The notes under the pieces: generated by a model
Database searches by the model: none
Seen by the model: only the letters and a program-made list of their open reading frames with translations
What the model was told of the DNA's origin: nothing
Program-made: the position numbers and the translations under genes
Assembly (NCBI GenBank): GCA_031267485.1
Contig: JAIRYY010000209.1
Span: forward strand, 1-16,721
Origin: Tannerella sp.
GTDB taxonomy: Bacteria > Bacteroidota > Bacteroidia > Bacteroidales > Tannerellaceae
Direction: 5' to 3'
Length of the DNA stretch: 16,721 nucleotides
Shown here: positions 1-7,415 of the stretch, in pieces
Numbering within the stretch: position 1 is the stretch's first letter
Layout: each line of letters begins with the position of its first letter

Positions 1-7
1 TTGATAA

Positions 8-39
8 TTTGTTAAACTTGCGAATTATTCATAATATTG
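8..39 (+). promoter_or_regulatory. Predicted Bacteroidetes-type promoter of malQ
   Basis: TTTG at 8-11 is followed after 20 bp by TAATATTG at 32-39, which matches the Bacteroidetes -7 consensus TAnnTTTG except for one base. Transcription would start around 45-47, leaving a leader of about 14 nt before the ATG at 60. There is no Shine-Dalgarno sequence in front of the ATG, which is normal for this phylum. A weaker alternative -7 (TAAACTTG, 13-20) would need a -33 box outside the window. Confidence 0.45.
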
Positions 40-59
40 CATCGCCAAATTAGAAACAG

Positions 60-2738
60 ATGAAGATTACATTTAATATAAGGTACGACACAGACTGGGG
101 ACAGCGTATTTTCATCGCCTGCTTACATGCGGAATCCGTTACGGACATCATGAATGTGGCCAGAGAGATGCATTACCATAGCGACGGCGAATGGCGGTTG
201 ACGATTCCCCTGCCCGATTCGACGGAAAGTATTTATTATAAATACATGATAGAGGACAAAGACGGCGTGCGAACAGCGGAAGCCGGCTTCCGCCATGCGA
301 CGTTCGAATACGGGTATGATTCCTGTGTCCTGCACGACTATTGGCTGTCCGAACCTGCAGACAGGACGTTTTACACGTCGACATTCACTAAAAATATCTT
401 CGCGCGGCACAACAGGAAAGACGAAAAAGACGCAACCGGCAATCCGAATCTCGTCATACGCCTCTCTGCTCCGGAAATCGAACCCGAACAGACGGTTGCC
501 ATAACAGGCAATCAGAAACGCCTCGGAAACTGGAATCCCGCCAGCGCTCCGCAAATGTCGGCGGATAATTTTCCGCAATGGGAGATTCGGCTTAATTCCG
601 GCGACATTTCCTTTCCCTTAGAATATAAATTCGTTGTAATGGAAAGCAAAACCAACCGTTTGCGCTATTGGGAAGAGGGCGAAAACCGCTTCATCAATCA
701 ACTTCCCGTGGAAGACCCGTGTCTTGCGGTTATTAACGACTATCCGCTGAAAACGCCCGGATTTTCATGGAAAGCCTGCGGAACTGTCGTCCCGGTCTTC
801 TCCCTCCGTTCGGCAGACAGTTTCGGCATCGGCGACATCGGCGACCTGAAAAAACTTGTTGACTGGGTGAAAAAAACGGGGCAACACCTCATACAGGTTC
901 TGCCGATGAACGACACAACCTGTTCGCATACATGGAAAGATTCATACCCCTACAGCGCCATCTCAATCTATGCGCTCCACCCGCTTTACATAAACATCCC
1001 CATGCTCGGAGGCCTGAAGGATAAAAACAGGATGGATTTTTTCAGCAACCTGCGGCAAAAAATCAATGCCGAAGAAACCGTCGATTATCCGTCGGCAGAA
1101 AAATATAAAACCGCATATTACCGCGAATATTTCCTGCAGGAGAAGGAAAACATACTTAAAAACGGCGATTTCAAGACCTTTATCTCCCAAAACAGGGACT
1201 GGCTGATTCCCTATACCGCATTTTCATACCTGCGCGACAGGAATAATACGGCAGATTTTTCCGAATGGGGAGAATATGCGCGGTACGAACGCAAAAAAGC
1301 CGAAAATCTTTGCAGCCCGGACAATGAAGCGTACGATGAAATTTCGTTCCTGTTTTTCATTCAATATACACTGCATACACAATTCGAAGCCATCGCCGCG
1401 TATGCCCGGGAAAACAGGGTCGTACTCAAAGGCGACATACCTATCGGAATAAACCGCAAAAGCGTCGAGGCCTGGACCGAACCGGAATATTTCAACATGC
1501 AGCAGCAGACAGGCGCTCCGCCGGACGATTTTTCCGATACCGGACAGAACTGGTCGTTCCCCACTTATAACTGGGAGGTCATGGAAAAAGACGGCTTTGC
1601 GTGGTGGAAAAAGCGCTTTAACAAACTGAACCGTTACTTCGACTGTTTCCGGGTTGACCATATCCTCGGCTTTTTCAGGATATGGGAAATCCCGTTGAGG
1701 TATACGGAAGGCCTGTGCGGACATTTCAGGCCTGCCCTCCCCCTGTCGAAAGAAGAGATTGGAAATTACGGAATCCCATTCGATGAACGGTGGGTCAAAC
1801 CTCACATTCACACCCGCTTTCTTCCCGACGTCTTCGGAGAAACAGCCGATAACGGGCTTTACAGGTATTTCAGCCATACAGACGCCGAACATCTGTCGCT
1901 CAACGATTTCTGTTCGACACAAAGAAAAATAGAACAGCTTTTTGAAGGATGCGGCGATAAAAAATTGCAAATAATCAGAGACGGATTGATGTATGTCGCC
2001 AACGAAACGCTATTTATCGAAGACCCTTACGATGTGAAACGCTATCATCCGCGCATATCGGCCTACAAATCATACGCATATCGCGAATTATCGGACGAGA
2101 ACCGCCGCGCTTTCGACCGGTTATACCATGATTTTTATTTCCTCCGGCATAACAGTTTCTGGAAAGAAACAGCCCTGAATCGCCTCACTCCGCTGATAAA
2201 CGGTACAGAGATGCTCGTCTGCGGCGAAGACCTCGGCATGATACCCGCATCGGTTCACGAGGTGATGAACAGACTGCAGATATTCACCCTTGAGATTGAA
2301 CGCATGCCCAAAACGCCGAACACCGAATTTACGGACCTTAAAACGCTTCCGTATCATTCGGTCTGTACAACTTCAACCCACGACATAAATCCCATACGCG
2401 CCTGGTGGAAAGAAGACCGGGAAAAGACACAAAGGTATTACAATAACATACTGCAACACAACGGGAAAGCGCCCGATGAGTGTTCGCCGGAAATTGCGGA
2501 ACAGATTATACAAAACCACCTGCAGTCACCGTCGATGCTGACCGTTATCCCGTTACAGGACTGGTTCGCCACGGACGAACGGATAAAACGCCAAGACGCG
2601 GAAGCCGAACGAATCAACACTCCGGCCAACCCCGATAACTATTGGCGTTACCGCATGCACATAACGCTCGAAACGCTGCTATGCGCAGACAATTTCAACG
2701 AGAAAATCAGCCGTCTCATAGCCGGAAGCAAACGGTAA
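60..2738 (+). CDS. malQ: 4-alpha-glucanotransferase, GH77, DPE2-like with two CBM20 domains
   Basis: Cytoplasmic amylomaltase (no signal peptide) that transfers alpha-1,4-glucan segments or glucosyl units in maltose, maltodextrin and glycogen metabolism. The 892 residues read as a first CBM20-like starch-binding domain (about 1-100), a second CBM20 (about 130-235, with the typical LGNWNP signature), then the GH77 barrel from about residue 247. The catalytic set is visible: nucleophile D533 in FRVDHILG, acid/base E723 in CGEDLG, and the third aspartate D775 in STHDIN. D533 and E723 are 190 residues apart, against about 50 in Escherichia coli MalQ. This inserted segment, together with the tandem CBM20s, is the plant DPE2 architecture rather than the short bacterial MalQ one; Bacteroidetes enzymes of this type are known. 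It stands alone with its own promoter and converges on the bactofilin gene. The exact acceptor (short maltodextrin or branched glycogen) cannot be told from sequence. Confidence 0.95.
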   Translation: MKITFNIRYDTDWGQRIFIACLHAESVTDIMNVAREMHYHSDGEWRLTIPLPDSTESIYYKYMIEDKDGVRTAEAGFRHATFEYGYDSCVLHDYWLSEPADRTFYTSTFTKNIFARHNRKDEKDATGNPNLVIRLSAPEIEPEQTVAITGNQKRLGNWNPASAPQMSADNFPQWEIRLNSGDISFPLEYKFVVMESKTNRLRYWEEGENRFINQLPVEDPCLAVINDYPLKTPGFSWKACGTVVPVFSLRSADSFGIGDIGDLKKLVDWVKKTGQHLIQVLPMNDTTCSHTWKDSYPYSAISIYALHPLYINIPMLGGLKDKNRMDFFSNLRQKINAEETVDYPSAEKYKTAYYREYFLQEKENILKNGDFKTFISQNRDWLIPYTAFSYLRDRNNTADFSEWGEYARYERKKAENLCSPDNEAYDEISFLFFIQYTLHTQFEAIAAYARENRVVLKGDIPIGINRKSVEAWTEPEYFNMQQQTGAPPDDFSDTGQNWSFPTYNWEVMEKDGFAWWKKRFNKLNRYFDCFRVDHILGFFRIWEIPLRYTEGLCGHFRPALPLSKEEIGNYGIPFDERWVKPHIHTRFLPDVFGETADNGLYRYFSHTDAEHLSLNDFCSTQRKIEQLFEGCGDKKLQIIRDGLMYVANETLFIEDPYDVKRYHPRISAYKSYAYRELSDENRRAFDRLYHDFYFLRHNSFWKETALNRLTPLINGTEMLVCGEDLGMIPASVHEVMNRLQIFTLEIERMPKTPNTEFTDLKTLPYHSVCTTSTHDINPIRAWWKEDREKTQRYYNNILQHNGKAPDECSPEIAEQIIQNHLQSPSMLTVIPLQDWFATDERIKRQDAEAERINTPANPDNYWRYRMHITLETLLCADNFNEKISRLIAGSKR

Positions 2739-2769
2739 CAACCGGTTTCGCCAAAGCGCCCGTTATTTC

Positions 2770-2787
2770 GCCGGAGTGATACCCGGC
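2770..2787. terminator. Weak hairpin between convergent malQ and bactofilin genes
   Basis: GCCGG (2770-2774) and CCGGC (2783-2787) can form a 5-bp stem with an 8-nt loop in the 58-bp gap between two convergent genes. No T-run follows on either strand, so a classical intrinsic terminator is not supported. It is listed only because this gap must end transcription from both sides and holds nothing better. Confidence 0.2.
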
Positions 2788-2796
2788 AGCAGCCCG

Positions 2797-3207
2797 TCAT
2801 CTGGGCCTCTGAGCATTGACCGGGTTTACAGGCGGCTGCGGAGCAGATGACGTCAAACCCTCTTTGCCGGACATCGTGCACGAACCGTTGAGTTTCGCTC
2901 CCGGCTCCACCTCAAGCGTCTGGATAAAGACATCGCCCTTAATGACAGCGGACGATTTCAAAACAAGACGTTCGCGCGCACGTATGGAACCCTCAACCGT
3001 TCCGAATATCTCCGCATTATCCGTCAGGATGTTGCCCTTGACGCTACCTTTTTGGCCTATGACAATTTTACCTTTGCAGTTGATTTCGCCCTCCACACGT
3101 CCGTCAAGACGAAAATCCGATTCCGCAACAATCGTACCTGTCAGCACCGTACCTGCAGCCAACACATTATGTAACCCGCCACTGGGGTCTTCATTCGTTT
3201 TTCCCAT
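2797..3207 (-). CDS. Bactofilin (polymer-forming cytoskeletal protein)
   Basis: Small self-assembling cytoskeletal protein of the bactofilin (DUF583) family, which forms nucleotide-independent filaments, often on the inner face of the membrane, and helps localise cell-wall enzymes. The 136-residue product has the expected core at about residues 12-115: short beta-helix rungs with repeating Gly and hydrophobic positions, starting with GTVLTGTI, DFRLDGRVEGEI and KIVIGQKGSVKG. The N-terminus is short and polar, and the C-terminus is a Pro/Asn/Gln-rich tail of about 20 residues. No signal peptide or membrane segment is seen. The ATG at 3207 is the only good start, preceded by an AT-only leader and a near-perfect promoter. 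It lies 118 bp after mutS2 on the same strand. An M23 peptidase neighbour, frequent for bactofilins elsewhere, is absent. Confidence 0.92.
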   Translation of the reverse strand: MGKTNEDPSGGLHNVLAAGTVLTGTIVAESDFRLDGRVEGEINCKGKIVIGQKGSVKGNILTDNAEIFGTVEGSIRARERLVLKSSAVIKGDVFIQTLEVEPGAKLNGSCTMSGKEGLTSSAPQPPVNPVNAQRPR

Positions 3208-3211
3208 GATA

Positions 3212-3225
3212 TAATAATATTATTA
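3212..3225. repeat. 14-bp perfect AT-only palindrome in bactofilin leader
   Basis: TAATAATATTATTA reads the same on both strands and ends 4 nt before the bactofilin start codon, inside the predicted 5' leader. Being pure A/T, it may only reflect the AT-rich leaders favoured for translation in this phylum. Confidence 0.5.
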
Positions 3226-3237
3226 ATTGTTTTGATG

Positions 3238-3268
3238 CAAAGATAAAGCAAATAAAGTATAATACAAA
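3238..3268 (-). promoter_or_regulatory. Predicted strong promoter of the bactofilin gene
   Basis: Read on the minus strand, TTTG (3265-3268) is followed after 19 bp by TATCTTTG (3238-3245), an exact match to the Bacteroidetes TTTG-N19-TAnnTTTG housekeeping promoter. The start would be near 3231, giving a leader of about 24 nt. It shows the bactofilin can be transcribed independently of mutS2 upstream. Confidence 0.75.
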
Positions 3269-3325
3269 ATAAGTTCGTTTATTTTTCAAATCATACCCGG
3301 TTAATGACACGACCAAAGGTTTTGA

Positions 3326-5869
3326 CTATTCGAGTTCGACGACGGTTATGCCGGCGCCGCCGAACTGGACATGTTCGTCCCGGCACTGTCTGATGCCCGA
3401 GACGGTCGACAGGTAGTCGCGGATGAGTTGCCGCAGGATGCCTGTGCCTGTTCCGTGCAGTATCCGTACCGGCGAAACGTTTGCAAGGATGGCGTCGTCG
3501 ATGAAATAGGTGACGGTCTGCAGGGCTTCGTCGCCGCGCATGCCGCGCACATCAATCTCCTGTTTGAAGTTCAGTTTCTTCTCATGAATGGAATCGGCTG
3601 TCTGTGCGCTGACGAACGTGTTTTTTCTGACCTCCTGTTTGATTTGGCTACGGCTGACCTTCTCCAGCCGGTCTGCTCGAACGGCGCTTTTTATCATCCC
3701 GAACGCGACGATGACCTGCCGGTCCTTTATTTCCACTACGACGCCCACCGCGCTTTGTCCTTCCACGCGAACCGCATCTCCCGCTTCAATGGGCAAATGA
3801 AGACGGTCTTCGTTTTTCACGCCCCGCTCCTTCTGTTTCCCGTTTCTGTTTTCCGGGGCGCCATTTTCCGGGGCGCCTTTCCGGCGCTGTTTCTTGCGTC
3901 CCTGCCGTTCGCGCAGCGTGTCCATTTTGCGGGCGATGTGTTCATCTTCCTCTTTTGTCTCGTGCAGGACAGCCCTGAATGATTCCAGTTCCCGGCGGAC
4001 GGCTTTTGTCCGTTCCTTTTCGGCCTGCGCCTCTTTTATTTCACGGATTGTCTTTTCAATTCTGGCATTTGCTTCGGCCAGTATTTGCTGCGCTTCCGCT
4101 TTTGCGGCCTGCACAATCTCCCGGCGCTGTCCGTTGACGGTTTCCATCTCCTGTTCGTAACGGGCAATCACCTCTTCGAGTTTCTTTTCCTGCCGGCGTA
4201 TGTTTTGGCGTTTGCTTTCCCAGTAACGTTTGTCGCGCACAATATCCTGAAGATATTTATCCATGTCGGTATAGTTGCTGCCGGTCTTTTCGGAGGCGGA
4301 GGCTATGACATCTTCGGGGAGGCCGGTTTTACGGGCAATCTCAATCGCGAACGAACTGCCCGGGCGTCCGATGGAGAGTTTGAACAGCGGCTGCATCAGG
4401 TGACGGTCGTAGAGCATCGCGCCGTTGACCGCGCCGTCGTTATCCTCGGCATAATGTTTAAGATTCTGGTAATGCGTCGTGACGACTCCGCAGCTTCCGT
4501 TCCGGTTGAAGCGGTCGAGCAGCGCCTCAGCCAGGGCGCCTCCGATGAGAGGCTCCGTGCCGCTTCCGAACTCGTCGATAAGGAGCAGCGATTTCTCGTT
4601 GCTGTTCTTCACGAAAAACTTCATATTTGCCAGGTGGGAACTGTAAGTGCTCAGGTCGTTCTCGATGCTCTGCTCGTCGCCTATGTCGATAAAAATATGG
4701 TCGAAAACGCCTGTCCGGGAGTTTTCGTGGACGGGTATCGGCATCCCGCACTGCAGCATATACTGCAGCAGCCCCACGGTTTTCAGGCATACGGATTTCC
4801 CGCCCGCGTTGGGGCCGGAAATGATGAGCAGCCGCCTGTCGCCGTACATTTCGATATCCAGGGGGACGACGTTCTTGTCCTGTTTTTTCAGCGAAAGGAA
4901 CAGCAGCGGATGTATCGCGCCGACCCATTCGACGAGAGGCCGGTCGTCAATGGCGGGCTTTATCCCGCCGATTTCCAGGGCGAAAAGCGCCTTGGCGCGG
5001 ATGAAATCTATCTCCGCGAGAAAAATGAAAGCCCGCATTATTTCGGGAACGGAAGGGCGCACCATATCGGTGAAAGACGTCAGGATACGCACTGTTTCGC
5101 GTTTCTCCTCGCTTTCGAGTTCGCGGATGCGGTTGTTTGCCTCGACGACGGCTTCCGGTTCGATAAAGACGGTTTTTCCCGTAGCCGACTCGTCGTGAAC
5201 GATTCCGCGTATTTTGCGTTTGAAAGACGGCGATACGGGAATCACGAGACGTCCGTCGCGCATGGCCGGCGCCACGTCCTTGTCGACAAAACCCGCCGCC
5301 TGAGCCGCTTTCAGAATCGATTGCAGGTTGCGGGAGATGCTTCCCACCGTCGCTGTCATCTCTTTCCTGATTCGCAGAAGTTCAGGCGATGCATTGTCCT
5401 TCATCCTGCCGTATTTGTCGAGTATCTCGTCCGTCTTCGAGATAATCTGCGGAAAGACCGGAATGTCGCCGGCCAGTTCCGCAAGGGCGGGATATCTGAT
5501 TTCGTCGTTTTCTTTCGGCCGCCTGAAAAAGCGTGTGATATCGAAAATGGTCTGAAGCGAGCGTTTCAGGTCGAAAAGTTCCTTTTCGTCAAGGAACGTC
5601 CCCTCCGGCCTGATGCGGTTGAGGGAATGGCGCACATCTATGAAATAGCCCGTGGGAAAAGCATCCTCTTCCCTGATGATTCGCATAAATTCGTCCGTTT
5701 GCTCCAACTTTTCCCGGATGACGCGTATATCCCGGGAAAAAGCGACGTTATCGACACATTCCATGCCTAAGGGACTGAGGCATTTACCGTTAATCAGCTG
5801 CCTTATTTTATCGAAACCGGTTTTTTGCTCGAAGTTGTCCGGGTAAGTCGTTATGTTCATAGAAATCAT
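3326..5869 (-). CDS. mutS2: MutS2 family protein with C-terminal Smr domain
   Basis: MutS-like ATPase without the mismatch-recognition domain. Members are linked to suppression of recombination and, in Bacillus subtilis, to sensing collided ribosomes. The 847-residue product has the core/lever region at about 1-330, then an ABC-type ATPase with Walker A GPNAGGKS (352-359) and Walker B LLLIDE (428-433). A long charged coiled coil (about 545-660) and a basic linker follow, then a C-terminal Smr domain (about 772-847) with IDVRG and HGTGTG motifs. All key ATPase and Smr residues look intact. The ATG at 5869 overlaps the stop of the upstream PDZ gene (ATGA), suggesting translational coupling; a second in-frame ATG at 5860 is an equally good start and would shorten the protein by three residues. 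No promoter of its own is evident, so it is probably expressed from the PDZ gene promoter. Confidence 0.95.
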   Translation of the reverse strand: MISMNITTYPDNFEQKTGFDKIRQLINGKCLSPLGMECVDNVAFSRDIRVIREKLEQTDEFMRIIREEDAFPTGYFIDVRHSLNRIRPEGTFLDEKELFDLKRSLQTIFDITRFFRRPKENDEIRYPALAELAGDIPVFPQIISKTDEILDKYGRMKDNASPELLRIRKEMTATVGSISRNLQSILKAAQAAGFVDKDVAPAMRDGRLVIPVSPSFKRKIRGIVHDESATGKTVFIEPEAVVEANNRIRELESEEKRETVRILTSFTDMVRPSVPEIMRAFIFLAEIDFIRAKALFALEIGGIKPAIDDRPLVEWVGAIHPLLFLSLKKQDKNVVPLDIEMYGDRRLLIISGPNAGGKSVCLKTVGLLQYMLQCGMPIPVHENSRTGVFDHIFIDIGDEQSIENDLSTYSSHLANMKFFVKNSNEKSLLLIDEFGSGTEPLIGGALAEALLDRFNRNGSCGVVTTHYQNLKHYAEDNDGAVNGAMLYDRHLMQPLFKLSIGRPGSSFAIEIARKTGLPEDVIASASEKTGSNYTDMDKYLQDIVRDKRYWESKRQNIRRQEKKLEEVIARYEQEMETVNGQRREIVQAAKAEAQQILAEANARIEKTIREIKEAQAEKERTKAVRRELESFRAVLHETKEEDEHIARKMDTLRERQGRKKQRRKGAPENGAPENRNGKQKERGVKNEDRLHLPIEAGDAVRVEGQSAVGVVVEIKDRQVIVAFGMIKSAVRADRLEKVSRSQIKQEVRKNTFVSAQTADSIHEKKLNFKQEIDVRGMRGDEALQTVTYFIDDAILANVSPVRILHGTGTGILRQLIRDYLSTVSGIRQCRDEHVQFGGAGITVVELE
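3849..3877. repeat. 15-bp tandem duplication inside mutS2
   Basis: TTTTCCGGGGCGCC occurs twice (3849-3862 and 3864-3877) with a 15-bp period. It codes in frame for a duplicated GAPEN pentapeptide in the linker between the coiled coil and the Smr domain. It looks like replication slippage in a tolerant linker. Confidence 0.85.
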
Positions 5870-7305
5870 TCCACTACAATCGTGTTTTCCGTGCGTATCT
5901 CGGGACGCAGGATAAATTCCAGCCTTTCCTTTTCGCGCCTGATTCTGAACGTGCAGGTATTATTCCCCGCCGGATTGATAAACGGCGCATATTTGAACAG
6001 GTATGAAAATGCCGTCAGTTTTTTCCTGTTGGCAAATTCTTTTGCCACCTGCGGATATTTGAGTTCGTCCCAGTACATGCAGTCCGGGAATCCGTTGGCG
6101 TCGGCAAACCGGGTGCTTTCGTCGCGCAGTTTCAGCGTGCTGAAGATGAACTGGCGATAAGCGGAAGTGAACTGCTGCGAAGTGCGGTCCATCCGCCGGT
6201 CTTCTATCGCATCAATCCGGTCGGACGGCAGTATGCCGGCGGTAGCGGCAGGAGAATGGGGGTCGACGGACGCTATTTCCGATATATCCTCGATATTGTA
6301 ATTGATTCCCGTATAGTTATATTTCTTCCGGGAGAGGCGGAACTGCACGTTCCGGCCGTACTTCATATAGGGAAACTGCATGCACATGAGGGGGATATGA
6401 GTGAATGCGAAATTTTCAAGCGAATAGGATTCATTCAGAAATTCGTTGGCTTCACATTCCCAGATGACGCGTCCCTTTTCCAGCTTCCGGTCTTCGAGGC
6501 GGAAGCCGAGTTTCAGGATGTATTCGGCTTCGGTTTCAACGGCGTCGGGCGGCAGGAACGGGAATTTCGTCATGCGGTCGCGCGTCATGTCATAGCGGTA
6601 CACGTAGCTGTGGTCATCTGCCGGCTTGGCCTCCCTGCCGCTTTTCCTGGGGGTTTTCGGTTTATAATTGGGGTTTTTGCCGAAAGAATAATAGATTTGT
6701 ATAATCAGATCAGGGTTCACCGGATCATATATCATGTTCCGTTTCATCAGTTCCTTTTTGATAAGGTCGTTAATCTTCTTCGCCAGTTCGGGCTGATCGT
6801 CGCCCGCATCGAAAAAATCAAACGACCTGAACACGGAAAAATCTATCTCATCCTTTGTCCGGGTGGTGGTGAACGGGCACGAAAAAAGGCGCTCATGCGT
6901 GTATTCCGTGGCATACAGGGCAAAAGCCGTCGCCAACTGGTCTTCGGATATGGAACGGATGTTCCGGCATTCCTTCCTTATCTTAACCCTGCGTTCGTTG
7001 CTGACGAAGTTCCTGACCGTCAGTTCCACAATCTCTTTCCCCTCGGGATTCAGGAAAAGATGGATATCGTCCAGCACATTTTCGGTAACCGGCACACCCT
7101 CGACGGCGTCTATGATATCGTACGGCTGTATGCCCGCCCGTTCCGCCGGCGAATTGGGATATACGCCCGTTATTACCGGACGGTCTTTCCCCCAGTGCGG
7201 GTCGTTGCTTATTTCATAACTGAAACCGTAGCGGCATGACGTGTCCTGCGCCTGTACGGCAAATGAGGGAAAAATAACTGTTATAATGAGAAATATACGT
7301 TTCAT
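5866..7305 (-). CDS. Exported PDZ / DUF4136-like / PDZ protein of unknown function
   Basis: I do not know a named function. The 479-residue product starts with a signal peptide (MKRIFLIITV..., cleavage near residue 20 after VQA or AQ; no lipobox cysteine), so it is periplasmic or envelope-associated. A first PDZ-like domain (about 25-110) includes VYPNSPAERAGI and DIIDAVEG. A DUF4136-like region (about 155-325) has SFDFFDAG, ELAKKINDLIKKEL and NPDLIIQIYYSFG. A second PDZ-like domain opens at about 335 (DPHSPAATAGILPSDRIDAIED). Its last strands appear only after about residue 450, so it seems split by a segment of some 70 residues. No protease catalytic triad is visible, so this is not a DegP-type protease. 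The start at 7305 was chosen because it yields the signal peptide and sits just behind a promoter; the open frame continues 95 codons upstream but would run across the promoter and antisense to grpE. Its stop overlaps the mutS2 start. Confidence 0.8.
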   Translation of the reverse strand: MKRIFLIITVIFPSFAVQAQDTSCRYGFSYEISNDPHWGKDRPVITGVYPNSPAERAGIQPYDIIDAVEGVPVTENVLDDIHLFLNPEGKEIVELTVRNFVSNERRVKIRKECRNIRSISEDQLATAFALYATEYTHERLFSCPFTTTRTKDEIDFSVFRSFDFFDAGDDQPELAKKINDLIKKELMKRNMIYDPVNPDLIIQIYYSFGKNPNYKPKTPRKSGREAKPADDHSYVYRYDMTRDRMTKFPFLPPDAVETEAEYILKLGFRLEDRKLEKGRVIWECEANEFLNESYSLENFAFTHIPLMCMQFPYMKYGRNVQFRLSRKKYNYTGINYNIEDISEIASVDPHSPAATAGILPSDRIDAIEDRRMDRTSQQFTSAYRQFIFSTLKLRDESTRFADANGFPDCMYWDELKYPQVAKEFANRKKLTAFSYLFKYAPFINPAGNNTCTFRIRREKERLEFILRPEIRTENTIVVE

Positions 7306-7335
7306 TTTCGTTGTTGCATATCTGTTTTTGTATGG

Positions 7336-7366
7336 CAAAGTTAGCCATATTTTTATAATTGGCAAT
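7336..7366 (-). promoter_or_regulatory. Predicted promoter of the PDZ gene and mutS2
   Basis: On the minus strand ATTG (7363-7366, one mismatch to TTTG) is followed after 19 bp by TAACTTTG (7336-7343), an exact TAnnTTTG match. Transcription would begin near 7329, about 24 nt before the ATG at 7305. This supports the 7305 start and makes the longer upstream reading frame unlikely. Confidence 0.6.
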
Positions 7367-7373
7367 ATTTTTG
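7366..7373 (+). promoter_or_regulatory. Predicted -7 box of the grpE-dnaJ promoter
   Basis: TATTTTTG matches TAnnTTTG exactly and mirrors the divergent -7 box on the other strand. No TTTG-like -33 element lies 19-21 bp upstream (the positions read AGCC or TAGC), so the promoter would be weak or depend on an activator. The leader to the grpE ATG would be about 35 nt. Confidence 0.4.
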
Positions 7374-7415
7374 CCATAAGCAGGAGGAGAAGGTCAAAAA
7401 TATAATTACAGATAT

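Larger units (their letters stand above)
7331..7378. promoter_or_regulatory. Dyad spanning the divergent PDZ-gene/grpE promoters
   Basis: TATGGCAAA (7331-7339) and TTTGCCATA (7370-7378) are perfect 9-bp inverted arms around a centre at 7354.5. Inside lie further half-sites, so TGGC and GCCA alternate four times (7333, 7344, 7360, 7373). The two predicted -7 boxes (7336-7343 on minus, 7366-7373 on plus) are placed symmetrically about the same centre. It resembles an operator shared by both promoters, but it is not CIRCE (the HrcA site), and no regulator can be named. Confidence 0.5.

Noticed and set aside
4085..5770. A 561-codon open frame on the plus strand, antisense to mutS2
   Set aside because: mutS2 on the minus strand has complete Walker and Smr motifs. 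The antisense product shows no recognisable domain and arises from codon composition of the true gene.
6256..7239. A 327-codon open frame on the plus strand within the PDZ gene
   Set aside because: The minus-strand protein has a signal peptide and PDZ and DUF4136-like motifs plus a promoter; the plus-strand product has none of these.
7382..7387. AGGAGG, a textbook Shine-Dalgarno sequence upstream of grpE
   Set aside because: It lies 28 nt before the ATG at 7416, with no start codon at the proper distance, and Bacteroidetes ribosomes rarely rely on such sequences.
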